In this document: positions 29,134 to 37,995 of the stretch, in pieces | How positions within the stretch are numbered: the first letter of the stretch is position 1 | Layout: each line of letters begins with the position of its first letter | Source: Secundilactobacillus mixtipabuli | Lineage (GTDB): Bacteria > Bacillota > Bacilli > Lactobacillales > Lactobacillaceae | Length of the DNA stretch: 64,000 bases | NCBI RefSeq assembly: GCF_002217925.1 | Contig: NZ_BCMF01000008.1 | Location: forward strand, 1 to 64,000 | Reading direction: 5' to 3' | Made by a program: the position numbers and the translations under genes | The notes under the pieces: model-generated | The model's input: the letters and a program-made list of their open reading frames with translations, nothing else | Database searches by the model: none | What the model was told of the DNA's origin: nothing

Positions 29134-29150
29134 TTTGACCTTTTTTGACC
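29134..29150. promoter_or_regulatory. CtsR operator upstream of clpP
   Basis: On the minus strand this reads GGTCAAA AAA GGTCAAA, an exact match to the direct heptad repeat bound by the heat-shock repressor CtsR. It overlaps the -35 box of the likely clpP promoter. Confidence 0.9.
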
Positions 29151-29163
29151 TTTAGGTTAAACT
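29135..29163 (+). promoter_or_regulatory. clpP promoter
   Basis: -35 TTGACC (29135-29140, 5 of 6), 17-bp spacer, and -10 TAAACT (29158-29163). CtsR bound at 29134-29150 would block RNA polymerase. Confidence 0.6.
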
Positions 29164-29221
29164 ACACATCAGTTAGTCAAACAGACTAATCCACTATAGA
29201 TCATAAGGAGGCTGCAAAGCT

Positions 29222-29815
29222 ATGAACTTAGTCCCAACGGTTATTGAACAATCTTCCCGCGGCGAACGTGCTTATGATATTTACTCTCGCCTATTAAAGG
29301 ATAGAATTATCATGCTTTCCGGTCCGATTGAAGACGATATGGCAAACGCAATTATCGCTCAACTGTTGTTCCTGGATGCACAAGATTCAACAAAAGATAT
29401 TTACCTTTACATCAACTCTCCCGGTGGTGTAATCACTTCTGGTATGGCAATCTACGATACCATGAACTTTATCCAGTCTGATGTCCAAACCATTGTTACT
29501 GGGATGGCTGCATCAATGGCCAGTGTCTTGGCTTCTTCTGGTACTAAAGGTAAGCGTTTCGCATTACCACACTCACAAGTTTTGATTCACCAACCATCTG
29601 GTGGTGCTCAAGGTCAACAAACTGAAATTGAAATTGCGGCTGAAGAAATTCTAAAAGCTCGTAAGATGATCAACGAAATCTTATCAGAAAACTCGGGTCA
29701 ACCAATTGAACGGGTTAACACTGATACTGAACGTGACCACTACTTAACCGCTCAAGAAGCTGTTGATTATGGTTTGATTGATTCAATCATGACCAGTTCA
29801 AAGGACCGTAAATAA
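29222..29815 (+). CDS. clpP: ATP-dependent Clp protease proteolytic subunit
   Basis: Serine peptidase that forms the 14-mer chamber used by ClpX, ClpC and ClpE. The 197-aa protein carries the catalytic triad Ser98 (GMAASMAS), His123 (VLIHQPSGG) and Asp172, and the N-terminal [17 protein letters not shown] lies before the ATG. It is monocistronic, with a CtsR box in the promoter and a strong terminator after. CtsR control is established for clpP in Bacillota. Confidence 0.98.
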   Translation: MNLVPTVIEQSSRGERAYDIYSRLLKDRIIMLSGPIEDDMANAIIAQLLFLDAQDSTKDIYLYINSPGGVITSGMAIYDTMNFIQSDVQTIVTGMAASMASVLASSGTKGKRFALPHSQVLIHQPSGGAQGQQTEIEIAAEEILKARKMINEILSENSGQPIERVNTDTERDHYLTAQEAVDYGLIDSIMTSSKDRK

Positions 29816-29831
29816 TATTTACACAGCATCA

Positions 29832-29865
29832 TAAAAAGACGAACCTAACGGGTTCGTCTTTTTTT
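29832..29865. terminator. bidirectional terminator between clpP and mmuM
   Basis: AAAAGACGAACC and GGGTTCGTCTTTTTTT pair around a 4-base loop between convergent genes. Confidence 0.9.
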
Positions 29866-30784
29866 AGTGTTTTAACATCACTTTGGCAACTTGCTGAATA
29901 TCTTCAGGTGTGGTTCGACAACAGCCACCAATTAAACTAGCGCCTGCTGCAAGCCACTTGGGAACTAATTCACTAAACGTTGGTGCAGCTGGATTCACCT
30001 GCCACGTCTTGGAAGCCGGGTCATAAGTATCACCATTATTAGGGTAGACAACGATGGGTTTTGTGGTCACAGTTGCAACCGTTTTAACTCGTTTTTCAAT
30101 GTTAGTCATCGCCGTACAGTTAACACCAATTGCAACCACTTGCGGGTGATCTTCAAAGTAAGCCACCGCTTTACTCAAAGAGGTTCCATCACAAAGTCGT
30201 CCCTGTTGATCCACACTAAAGGAAACCCACGCAGGCAATGTTGAAAATTCATTCTCTAATAGGGCGACTAGTGCTTTTGCCTCTTCAAAGTTGGGCTGCG
30301 TTTCAAACGCAAACAGGTCCACACCAGCAGCTGCTAATAACTGCATCCGTTCCCGGTGAAAATTCTGGTACTGTTGTCGGCTTAACTGATAGTTTCCAGT
30401 GTACTCACTGCCGTCAGCCAAGTAGGCACCGTAAGGCCCAACACTACCCGCAATCCATAGCGGCCTTTTCGTTTTTGTGGCCGCTAGGTATGTGTCCCGA
30501 GCCTGCTGTGCTAATTTTACCGATTCCGTAATTAACCGACGGCCTTCAGCAGGCGTGAGGCCAGCAGCTTCAAACGCTGGTACGTTAGCTTGATAACTAT
30601 CAGTGATAGCCACGTTTGCGCCGACCTCAAAATAACGTTTATGTACTGCCACCACTGCTTGAGGATCGTGAATTAACGCCATAGCTGACCACAATTCGGT
30701 ATCCGTTTTAACGCCAAGTTTTTCAAGCTCAGTTGCCATCGCACCATCAACCACGAGTGGCTGATCAAAATCTATTCTTTCCAT
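29864..30784 (-). CDS. mmuM: homocysteine S-methyltransferase
   Basis: Makes methionine from homocysteine using S-methylmethionine (or S-adenosylmethionine) as methyl donor. The 306-aa protein has the N-terminal [14 protein letters not shown], and zinc-binding cysteines in GVNCTAM and in [11 protein letters not shown] near the C-terminus, the pattern of the MmuM/BHMT family. It starts at ATG after GAGAGG. It is divergent from a permease strongly resembling MmuP, which supports S-methylmethionine as the substrate. Confidence 0.93.
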   Translation of the reverse strand: MERIDFDQPLVVDGAMATELEKLGVKTDTELWSAMALIHDPQAVVAVHKRYFEVGANVAITDSYQANVPAFEAAGLTPAEGRRLITESVKLAQQARDTYLAATKTKRPLWIAGSVGPYGAYLADGSEYTGNYQLSRQQYQNFHRERMQLLAAAGVDLFAFETQPNFEEAKALVALLENEFSTLPAWVSFSVDQQGRLCDGTSLSKAVAYFEDHPQVVAIGVNCTAMTNIEKRVKTVATVTTKPIVVYPNNGDTYDPASKTWQVNPAAPTFSELVPKWLAAGASLIGGCCRTTPEDIQQVAKVMLKH

Positions 30785-30810
30785 TTATCATATTCCTCTC
30801 ACATTTCAAC

Positions 30811-30840
30811 TTGCATTCTCATAATTTTTAATGGTATTCT
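30811..30840 (+). promoter_or_regulatory. putative mmuP promoter
   Basis: -35 TTGCAT (30811-30816), 18-bp spacer, and -10 TATTCT (30835-30840), in the 93-base divergent gap. I see no T-box or SAM riboswitch; the gap is too short for one. Confidence 0.45.
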
Positions 30841-30877
30841 AATTCTCGTTGATTTGCAATTATGGAGGTGTCATTAT

Positions 30878-32281
30878 TTGGAGAAAAAAACACATACAAC
30901 CTTAGAACGCAAAATGACGTCACGCCATTTGTTTATGATCTCATTGGGCGGCGTTATTGGTACCGGCCTGTTTCTAAGTTCCGGTTATACCATTCACGAA
31001 GCGGGTCCAGTTGGGACAATTTTAGCATACGGGATTGGTGCCATTGTGGTGTATCTTGTCATGCTGTGTTTAGGAGAATTATCAGTTGCTATGCCACAAA
31101 CGGGGTCCTTTCACGTCTATGCTGACCGGTTTATTGGCCATGGCACCGGATTTACCGTTGCCATTTTATACTGGCTGACGTGGACTGTAGCGTTAGGCTC
31201 AGAATTCACCGCAGCTGGCCTCATCATGAGTAAGTGGTTTCCGCACTCGCCCACGTGGATCTGGAGCGCCCTCTTCATGATCGTTATTTTCTCATCCAAT
31301 GTCTTATCCGTTAAATTCTTTGCTAACACTGAATTTTGGTTTTCCAGCATCAAAGTCGTTGCCATTATTCTGTTTATCATTTTAGGTGGCCTCGCAATCT
31401 TTGGCCTCCTTCACATTAAAGGCTATCAGCACGCACCCTACTTTGCTAACCTCTTCAAAGATGGTCTGTTCCCAAACGGTTTTAAAGCGGTCTTTACCAC
31501 CATGCTGACCGTTAATTTTGCCTTCTCTGGGACGGAATTGATTGGCGTTACTGCCGGCGAAACTAAGGACCCTGATATCACTCTGCCTAAGGCGATTCAC
31601 ACAACCCTATTTCGGCTCATCATCTTCTTTATTGGCAGTATCACAGTTATGTCGGCACTCATTCCATGGCAAAAGGCCGGCGTCAATCAAAGCCCGTTCG
31701 TCTTGGTCTTCAACAGTATTGGTTTACCATTCGCAGGTGATTTGATGAACTTTGTTGTTTTGACCGCGATTTTATCAGCTGCTAATTCAGGCTTGTATGC
31801 TTCAACCAGAATGCTGTGGTCGTTAGCTAACGAAGGGACAATTTCCGTTAGGGTCGCTCAAACAAACCAACGTGGCGTTCCCATGCTAGCACTTTGTCTG
31901 AGTATGATCGGTGGTATCCTAGCATTAATATCTAGTGTTGTTGCGGCTTCAACCGTTTATCTTGTCCTGGTTTCAATTTCTGGATTAGCCGTAGTTATCG
32001 TGTGGATGGCGATTGCGTTATCCGAAATTAATTTTAGAAAGCAATGGCTCAAAGATGGCCACACGACCGCCGAATTAAAATTCAAAACCCCCTGGTATCC
32101 AGTAGTCCCTTGGATTGCTTTTATTATGAGCCTGCTATCGTGTGTCCTGATCGTATTTGATCCAACTCAACGCCCAGCGCTATTCTACATGGTTCCTTTT
32201 TTAGCTCTATGTTATGCCGTCTATTATGGTAAAAAGGCTTGGGCAAAACACCGTGCCTGTGTTAAGGAAAAATCACTTTAA
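30878..32281 (+). CDS. mmuP: S-methylmethionine permease (APC superfamily)
   Basis: A 467-aa amino-acid permease with 12 predicted membrane segments. The N-terminal part ([20 protein letters not shown], then [20 protein letters not shown] and [19 protein letters not shown]) is close to what I recall of E. coli MmuP. The divergent mmuM gene supports this substrate. A TTG start at 30878 with GGAGGTG upstream gives [13 protein letters not shown]; an earlier in-frame ATG at 30854 lies before the ribosome binding site. Together with mmuM it would salvage plant-derived S-methylmethionine as methionine. Confidence 0.85.
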   Translation: MEKKTHTTLERKMTSRHLFMISLGGVIGTGLFLSSGYTIHEAGPVGTILAYGIGAIVVYLVMLCLGELSVAMPQTGSFHVYADRFIGHGTGFTVAILYWLTWTVALGSEFTAAGLIMSKWFPHSPTWIWSALFMIVIFSSNVLSVKFFANTEFWFSSIKVVAIILFIILGGLAIFGLLHIKGYQHAPYFANLFKDGLFPNGFKAVFTTMLTVNFAFSGTELIGVTAGETKDPDITLPKAIHTTLFRLIIFFIGSITVMSALIPWQKAGVNQSPFVLVFNSIGLPFAGDLMNFVVLTAILSAANSGLYASTRMLWSLANEGTISVRVAQTNQRGVPMLALCLSMIGGILALISSVVAASTVYLVLVSISGLAVVIVWMAIALSEINFRKQWLKDGHTTAELKFKTPWYPVVPWIAFIMSLLSCVLIVFDPTQRPALFYMVPFLALCYAVYYGKKAWAKHRACVKEKSL

Positions 32282-32307
32282 TTTGAAGTCAGCACCACAA
32301 ATCGATA

Positions 32308-32358
32308 CAAAACAGCGCTTCGGAAAATCCCGTTTGGATTTCACGAAGCGCTGTTTTT
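32308..32358. terminator. bidirectional terminator between mmuP and whiA
   Basis: Long stem AAAACAGCGCTTCG / CGAAGCGCTGTTTTT with an inner GAAAATCC / GGATTTC helix, between convergent genes. Confidence 0.9.
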
Positions 32359-32378
32359 ACATAGTATGACAACCGTTT

Positions 32379-33317
32379 CTAAACGACTTTGGCCGTCCGA
32401 AGACTATCAGCAAAGTCACTGATCTTCCGTAACCGGTGGTTGATCCCCGATTTCGAAATGGAACCGCTAGGCAGCATTGCACCCAACTCTTTTAAGCTCA
32501 CTTCACGATTAGCTAAACGAATCTCAGCCACCTCACGTAACTTTGGTGGCAGCTGATCAAGACCAACCGTGGATTGAATAAAAACAATGTTTTCAATTTG
32601 TTTACTGGAAGCATTAGCAACCTTATCCATATTTGCGTTCTCACAGTTAACCAACCGGTTGACCGAATTACGCATATCACGCATGATTCGAACATCTTCA
32701 AACTTAAGCATGGCACTGGTAGCTCCAATCAGGGAAAGGAAATCGGCGATTCGCTCCCCCTCTTTGAGGTAAGTAATAAAGCCACCACGTCGGGCTGTCG
32801 TCCGGGCATTTAGCTCAAATTGATTGATCATGTCTGCAATCATCTGATTATGATCTTCGTAGACAGAATAAATCTCCAAGTGATAGCGGGACGTCTCAGG
32901 ATTGTTCACTGATCCCCCAGCCAGGAAAGCTCCCCGTAAATAGGAACGCACTTGACCATCATTTTTAAGCAGTTCTGGGGATACCTTTTCAGTTAACTGC
33001 CCATCTTTAAAGATGCCCAAGTCAGCAAGGACTTTTTCTGTCCCTTCATTAACCCGAACAATATAAAGATTATTTTTCTTTAATTTCATTTTACGGCGAA
33101 CCATTAATTCACTTTCCACATCGTAAAACTGCTTCAGCAGCTGATAAATACGACGCGAAATGGCGGGATTCTCCGTTTGAATATTAAGCACAAAATGGTG
33201 ATTGGAAATGGCAATAGAACCATTCATCCGAATCAACGCAATGAGTTCAGCCTTAGCATTATCCCGGTGAACTTCTAGCGTTGTCAGCTCTTTTTTAACT
33301 TCACTGGCAAATGACAT
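32379..33317 (-). CDS. whiA: WhiA-family DNA-binding protein
   Basis: A 312-aa protein combining an N-terminal LAGLIDADG-homing-endonuclease-like fold without the catalytic residues and a C-terminal helix-turn-helix ([25 protein letters not shown]). In actinobacteria WhiA controls sporulation; in Bacillota it affects cell division and chromosome segregation. ATG at 33317 is chosen over an overlapping GTG at 33323, because GGGAGG is two bases from the GTG but eight from the ATG. Third gene of rapZ-yvcK-whiA. Confidence 0.95.
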   Translation of the reverse strand: MSFASEVKKELTTLEVHRDNAKAELIALIRMNGSIAISNHHFVLNIQTENPAISRRIYQLLKQFYDVESELMVRRKMKLKKNNLYIVRVNEGTEKVLADLGIFKDGQLTEKVSPELLKNDGQVRSYLRGAFLAGGSVNNPETSRYHLEIYSVYEDHNQMIADMINQFELNARTTARRGGFITYLKEGERIADFLSLIGATSAMLKFEDVRIMRDMRNSVNRLVNCENANMDKVANASSKQIENIVFIQSTVGLDQLPPKLREVAEIRLANREVSLKELGAMLPSGSISKSGINHRLRKISDFADSLRTAKVV

Positions 33318-33322
33318 TGGCA

Positions 33323-34336
33323 CTACCTCCCCTCAGCAAACCTCGAAGTGACCTGCCCTAACAGGTTCATCAGTTCGTTAACTACCAGTTCGCCGTTATG
33401 AAAGGCACCGTTATCCCGTAGCTCCAAGAAATCGGCAGAAATCACGCGACAGCCCTGTTCTCGTAGACCATGAAAATCATGTTCAACTTGCCTAGACATT
33501 TCGTTCCAACGTTGATAATCGATGTATTCATCCGGCACTTTTTGCGTATTAACTAAAACTGTATTGATGACATTTTGCTTTAAATGCTGATTTAAAACGC
33601 GAACGTGATCCGCATCGGTAAACTTTTCAGTTTCACCTTTTTGCGTCATAATATTGCAAATATAAACGACTTCCGCCTGCGTCTTTCGAAGCGCATCGCC
33701 GACATTACTAATCATTAAGTTCGGTAAAATACTGGTAAACAGACTCCCTGGCCCCAAAACGATTTGATCAGCATTCATAATTGCATCGATTACTTTATCC
33801 ACCGCTTGCGGCGCAACGTCCTTGTGATTGCTTGAAGTGACCCAAACGTGCTTAATGAGTTTATGAGCTGCTGTAATTTCTGACTCACCGGTCATGGTGG
33901 TTCCGTCAGAGAATTCAGCATTCAGTTCTAACGGTTCGTTCGCAGCTGGGTAAATATGACCGTCAACTTGCATAATATCGCATAACTCTTGAACGGCATC
34001 AAAAATCCCATTTTTCATTTCTGATAGTGCCGCAATGACTAAATTACCTAACGCATGTCCAGCAAAGAACTGATCTGTACTATCAAACCGGTACTGGAAT
34101 AGCTGTAACACGAGTGGTGAGAGCTGAGACAAGGAAACGACTACGTTTCGAATATCTCCAGGTGGCACAACGTTCACATAATTGCGAATAATGCCAGATG
34201 AGCCGCCATCATCTGCTACGGTAACCACAGCAGTGATGTCCACGTCGCGCCCCTTTAAATTACGCAGGATGACTGGTAGGCCAGTGCCTCCGCCCATCAC
34301 AACGATTTTGGGTCGCCGTCGTTCTTCCATCATCAT
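33323..34336 (-). CDS. yvcK: YvcK family protein (gluconeogenesis factor)
   Basis: A 337-aa protein of the CofD/YvcK Rossmann fold, with [15 protein letters not shown] at the N-terminus, [15 protein letters not shown] and GPGSLFTSI. In Bacillus YvcK is needed for growth on gluconeogenic carbon sources and influences wall synthesis, binding UDP-sugars. It starts at ATG two bases after the rapZ stop, with AAAGGA inside rapZ's end. It is the middle gene of rapZ-yvcK-whiA, a conserved trio. Confidence 0.95.
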   Translation of the reverse strand: MMMEERRRPKIVVMGGGTGLPVILRNLKGRDVDITAVVTVADDGGSSGIIRNYVNVVPPGDIRNVVVSLSQLSPLVLQLFQYRFDSTDQFFAGHALGNLVIAALSEMKNGIFDAVQELCDIMQVDGHIYPAANEPLELNAEFSDGTTMTGESEITAAHKLIKHVWVTSSNHKDVAPQAVDKVIDAIMNADQIVLGPGSLFTSILPNLMISNVGDALRKTQAEVVYICNIMTQKGETEKFTDADHVRVLNQHLKQNVINTVLVNTQKVPDEYIDYQRWNEMSRQVEHDFHGLREQGCRVISADFLELRDNGAFHNGELVVNELMNLLGQVTSRFAEGR

Positions 34337-34338
34337 AA

Positions 34339-35217
34339 TTAGTTTGATTCCTTTCGCTTAGAAATATCGCGGTGAGAAATATGTACTGGGTACTTTTCAC
34401 CCAGCGCATTTCCAAGCCGCTCCGCCAGCGCGACTGACCGGTGTTGACCACCAGTACAACCGATCGCTATGGTTAAATTATTTTTACCTTCCCGCTTATA
34501 GCCTGGCATAATCGATTCTAGTAAACCTAAGAATTGCTTATAGAAGGCTTCGGTCTCAGGCTGCTTCATGACATAATCGTAGACCGGCTGATCCAGACCT
34601 GTCAGATTTTTAAGTTCAGGCCGATAGTACGGATTAGGCAAGAACCGGACGTCCATCACAATATCAGCATCAATGGGTAACCCGTATTTAAAGCCAAACG
34701 ACATGACTTCCACATGGAATTTTTCGATATCGCCAGCCTCAAACGTGTGAAAAATTTCTTCACGTAGTTTGCGTGGTGATAATTGCGTCGTATTAATCAC
34801 TAACTGGGCAGCTTGCTTAAGTGGCGCTAATAACTTCCGTTCTGCCTTAATGCCGTCTACCACCCTGCCGTTACGGGCCAAGGGATGGGACCGCCGAGTT
34901 TCCTTATAACGTGAAACCAAGGTTTCATCATCGGCGTCCAAAAAGACAATTTGGGCTGCGTCCGATTGATTTAAAGTTGAAATATCATCGGTCATATGCA
35001 CAATTTCATCATAAAATGCCTTTGCCCGTAAATCGATCACAACAGCAACTTTTTTGATTTTACCGGTTTCGCGAACCAGTTCCCAGAACTTATTCATTAA
35101 CGAAGGCGGCATATTGTCGATACAAAAATATCCCAGGTCTTCAAAGGCCTGCATGGCGACTGTTTTACCAGCACCGCTCATACCAGAAATAATGACCAGT
35201 TGCACATCATTTTCCAT
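34339..35217 (-). CDS. rapZ: RNase adapter RapZ / nucleotide-binding protein YvcJ
   Basis: A 292-aa P-loop protein with Walker A GMSGAGKT at the N-terminus and conserved [10 protein letters not shown] and SFGFKYG blocks in the C-terminal domain. In E. coli RapZ guides RNase E to GlmZ and senses glucosamine-6-phosphate; in Bacillus YvcJ is a GTPase/ATPase of unclear role. The ATG at 35217 has GGGAG eight bases upstream; a 27-base longer start lacks such a site. Being first in the operon, it needs a promoter in 35218-35299, where I see no clear consensus. Confidence 0.95.
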   Translation of the reverse strand: MENDVQLVIISGMSGAGKTVAMQAFEDLGYFCIDNMPPSLMNKFWELVRETGKIKKVAVVIDLRAKAFYDEIVHMTDDISTLNQSDAAQIVFLDADDETLVSRYKETRRSHPLARNGRVVDGIKAERKLLAPLKQAAQLVINTTQLSPRKLREEIFHTFEAGDIEKFHVEVMSFGFKYGLPIDADIVMDVRFLPNPYYRPELKNLTGLDQPVYDYVMKQPETEAFYKQFLGLLESIMPGYKREGKNNLTIAIGCTGGQHRSVALAERLGNALGEKYPVHISHRDISKRKESN

Positions 35218-35299
35218 AGCTCTATCTCCCATCAAATCAATCATTTAAACATTCTAACACACCAGGCGTGTCATTACTAATTTCAACCGGGTGTTTTAT

Positions 35300-35339
35300 T
35301 AAAAATAACTGCCGATGGCTCAGCGTCACCAGCAGTTAT
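35300..35339 (-). terminator. terminator of the hdeD-like gene
   Basis: ATAACTGC (35305-35312) pairs with GCAGTTAT (35332-35339), with partial inner pairing, followed by TTTTTAAT on the minus strand. Confidence 0.7.
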
Positions 35340-35362
35340 CCACTCATTTTAAAAAATAACCG

Positions 35363-35899
35363 TTAACGTCTTGCAAATGCCAACACAATTGCGTTTATTC
35401 CAAATACGACCAGGTAGAACCCAATCAGCCAAGTAATGGATAGCATGGCAATCATTGGTTCAATTAATAACATGATGCCCAGCAATAACGACAAGACATC
35501 CAGAATAATAGAAGCAATAAAATAGCCGTTGCCGAAATCACGTAGATGACTAACGACTGCCAGCCTTTCCACTGAATCGATAATAAACCAAAACGCAACA
35601 ACGTAACCCAGTACGACTATCCCGCTGCTTGGTTTAATGATGAAGAACAGGCCAATCAGTAAATCAACCACGGCGAAAATCAGTGCTGCATTAGCCCAGT
35701 TTCCAACAAAATCACGTAACTTACTAACACCTGATAACGTGGTCAGGCCACTCAGTATCGCTAGAAAGCCCAAAATGACTACCATAGCGGTTAAACTGAC
35801 CCGTGGCATACCAACTACCACATAAGCTGCAACTAAACTAAGAACCCCCGTAATTAATTCGTGCCAATCAAACCCCCATTGAGGTCGCATACTAAACAT
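35363..35899 (-). CDS. HdeD/DUF308-family membrane protein
   Basis: A 178-aa protein with six membrane segments arranged as three hairpin repeats (GVLSLVAAYVVVGMP, DLLIGLFFIIKP, DVLSLLLGIMLLIEP), the repeat typical of DUF308. HdeD of E. coli takes part in acid resistance; the role here is unknown. ATG with GGGAGTGAG upstream. It stands alone between rapZ and a LysR regulator and has its own terminator. Confidence 0.85.
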   Translation of the reverse strand: MFSMRPQWGFDWHELITGVLSLVAAYVVVGMPRVSLTAMVVILGFLAILSGLTTLSGVSKLRDFVGNWANAALIFAVVDLLIGLFFIIKPSSGIVVLGYVVAFWFIIDSVERLAVVSHLRDFGNGYFIASIILDVLSLLLGIMLLIEPMIAMLSITWLIGFYLVVFGINAIVLAFARR

Positions 35900-35986
35900 A
35901 GGCTCACTCCCACTCTTTAAACTGTTTTATCTACATCAATCATAGCGATTATGCTAGCCTAGGGCAACCAATAAATCATCAGCCAG

Positions 35987-36808
35987 TTAGTGTTGCAACA
36001 TTGCATCAACCAGCACCGCCCTTAGATCTGCCAGCGAAATATTAGGCTGCTGATCTAACCCAATCAAATAAAAATGTCGGTGATACTGTTCGCCTAATGG
36101 CTGCCGATTAACTTGATCTGGCAGGATTCCTTCAGACATCAGTGTTCTGCCGATACCGTTAGTCAACAGCCCAATAATGCTTTGATTACTGTCTACCACC
36201 AATGTTTTTTGCGGCACGATACCCTGTTCATGTAAATAGGCTTCAGTATAATGTCGCACGCCGGAACCCGGTTCACGCAGCAACCAAAGAGTTGCATCGT
36301 TTTTACCTGCTAGGACCAGCCGATCTCCTGGTAATTCTGTTTGCAAAATGTAATCCGCTACGATTGGCTTTTCAATGATGCCATATGCGACTTGCCGATC
36401 AACAACAGCTTGAAGAATACTTTCAGAATTCATGGTTCGAATTTCAAACTGAAAGCGGGCATCCGCTAAAAGTGTCTCAATCACCCTTGGCAATAATTCT
36501 ACCGATGTGGTCTGCGAGAAGCCCAGTATCGCCTTAATCTGTGGCCGTTCAACAGACTGCTTCAATTGCTCGAAGCCCTGATTCCACGTGCGCTGCAACT
36601 GCTCTGCGGTCTGGTAAAGTTTAGCAGCAGCCGGCGTTGGTTGAACCTGTCGGTGTCGACTGCGGTCAAACAGACTGACACCCAGCTGTTTTTCTAGCTG
36701 ATTGATCTGAACAGAAACGCTGGGTTGGGAAATAAACAACTGCTTGGCCGCCAAGGAAAAATTCCGGGTTTCATAGACCGCCATAAAAGTCATCAATAGT
36801 TTATCCAT
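35987..36808 (-). CDS. LysR-type transcriptional regulator
   Basis: A 273-aa regulator. The N-terminal HTH is typical (NFSLAAKQLFISQPSVSVQI, then QLEKQLGVSLFDR). The remainder is a LysR substrate domain. ATG at 36808 with GGGGAG seven bases upstream is preferred over GTG at 36814. It is divergent from the YeiH-type membrane protein and, by the usual LysR rule, probably regulates it. The 116-base divergent gap holds AT-rich palindromes that could be its sites. Related divergons involve sulfur or anion compounds, but the inducer is unknown. Confidence 0.88.
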   Translation of the reverse strand: MDKLLMTFMAVYETRNFSLAAKQLFISQPSVSVQINQLEKQLGVSLFDRSRHRQVQPTPAAAKLYQTAEQLQRTWNQGFEQLKQSVERPQIKAILGFSQTTSVELLPRVIETLLADARFQFEIRTMNSESILQAVVDRQVAYGIIEKPIVADYILQTELPGDRLVLAGKNDATLWLLREPGSGVRHYTEAYLHEQGIVPQKTLVVDSNQSIIGLLTNGIGRTLMSEGILPDQVNRQPLGEQYHRHFYLIGLDQQPNISLADLRAVLVDAMLQH

Positions 36809-36827
36809 GCGCACACTCCCCTGTTAT

Positions 36828-36848
36828 TAGTATTTTTAATTAAAACTA
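36828..36848. promoter_or_regulatory. AT-rich palindrome, possible LysR-type binding site
   Basis: TAGTATTTTTAATTAAAACTA is nearly palindromic, with T-N11-A style ends, and lies in the LysR/YeiH divergent gap. A second inverted repeat ATACTT-CAAC-AAGTAT sits near the start of the plus-strand gene. Confidence 0.4.
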
Positions 36849-36924
36849 TTACCAATTGATATTTTATTAATGATACCAACTTCTGTATACTTCAACAAGT
36901 ATTAATAAGAGAGGAAGTATCATT

Positions 36925-37929
36925 ATGAAACCAGAACGGGCAGTCTTACCGGGACTCATTTTGAGTTTTATTATTGCCATTATCAGTCAGTTGATCAATT
37001 CAACTCTCATCAAGGGAATCGGTGCGCCAACCGTTGCGCTGTTAATTGGTATTGCCCTTGGTAACACCATTATTCGCCAACCTATGTGGCAAGCCGGAAC
37101 CGCGTGGTCGGAAAAACGGCTATTAGAATATTCAGTCCTACTACTGGGTGCCACTATCACCTTCCAAACGATTCGTGAACTGCATTTCACCGGTGTTGGC
37201 TTCATTTTATTGCAAATGACCATCACGATTTGCGGTGCGTTATTACTAGGAAAACTACTCCACTTTTCAGAGGGAATGACCTTGCTCATGGCCGGTGGCA
37301 ACGCAGTGTGTGGTTCATCAGCCATCGCCGCAATCACCCCTGCCATTGAAGCTAAGGATGAAGAAAAAAGGTTAGCCGTTACGCTGGTCAATCTCATGGG
37401 AACGATTCTGATGCTGACACTGCCAGTCATTAGTTTATTAGCCTTCCACCACAATAACTTCCTGCGGGGCGCACTAATTGGCGGAACTGTTCAATCAGTG
37501 GGCCAAGTGATTGCCAGTGCCACCATGGTTAATCAGCCAACAACCACCTACGCAACGCTGTTTAAAATTTTGCGGATCATCATGCTAGTAGCCGTGGTTG
37601 TGATTTTCAGTCGCATCCACCAACATAACCAATCAGCAAAGGGTGTTGAATCAACAGTCTCAAATAGTTGGAAAAGAGCACTTCCTTGGTACGTTATTGG
37701 GTTCGTGGTCCTTTGCACATTGAACTCGTGGTTACATTTCAATCCTGCTATCTCTGGTCTGGCTCATGGCCTATCAGGTTGGTGCGAAGTCACTGCGTTA
37801 GCCGCAATTGGTTTGCGATTAAACTTTGCGGCCTTCGTTAAAGCCGGTAAGAAACTGGCGCTATACGGCGGCGGTTTACTGATTATTCAAGTTGCTAGTG
37901 CGTTAATCTTAATTACTATTCTACTTTAG
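36925..37929 (+). CDS. YeiH/UPF0324 family membrane protein (putative anion exporter)
   Basis: A 334-aa protein with about ten membrane segments. Family blocks are GAPTVALLIGIALGN, ERLLEYSVLLLGATI (here KRLLEYSVLLLGATI), GGNAVCGSSAIAA and GTVQSVGQVIASA. The family is labelled as putative sulfate exporter, but experimental proof is scarce. AGAGAGGAAG precedes the ATG. It is divergent from a LysR regulator, like E. coli yeiH/yeiE, which supports shared control. A bidirectional terminator follows. Confidence 0.87.
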   Translation: MKPERAVLPGLILSFIIAIISQLINSTLIKGIGAPTVALLIGIALGNTIIRQPMWQAGTAWSEKRLLEYSVLLLGATITFQTIRELHFTGVGFILLQMTITICGALLLGKLLHFSEGMTLLMAGGNAVCGSSAIAAITPAIEAKDEEKRLAVTLVNLMGTILMLTLPVISLLAFHHNNFLRGALIGGTVQSVGQVIASATMVNQPTTTYATLFKILRIIMLVAVVVIFSRIHQHNQSAKGVESTVSNSWKRALPWYVIGFVVLCTLNSWLHFNPAISGLAHGLSGWCEVTALAAIGLRLNFAAFVKAGKKLALYGGGLLIIQVASALILITILL

Positions 37930-37936
37930 CCCAAAT

Positions 37937-37973
37937 TAAAAGCACTCCAGAATTTCAATTCTGGGGTGCTTTA
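37937..37973. terminator. bidirectional terminator between the YeiH gene and uvrA
   Basis: AAAGCACTCCAGAA and TTCTGGGGTGCTTT pair around a 6-base loop, between convergent genes. Confidence 0.88.
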
Positions 37974-37995
37974 TTACTCTCAATATCAATCAGGA

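Noticed and set aside
30785-30877. SAM or T-box riboswitch for the methionine-related genes
   Set aside because: The divergent gap is 93 bases and lacks the required helices.
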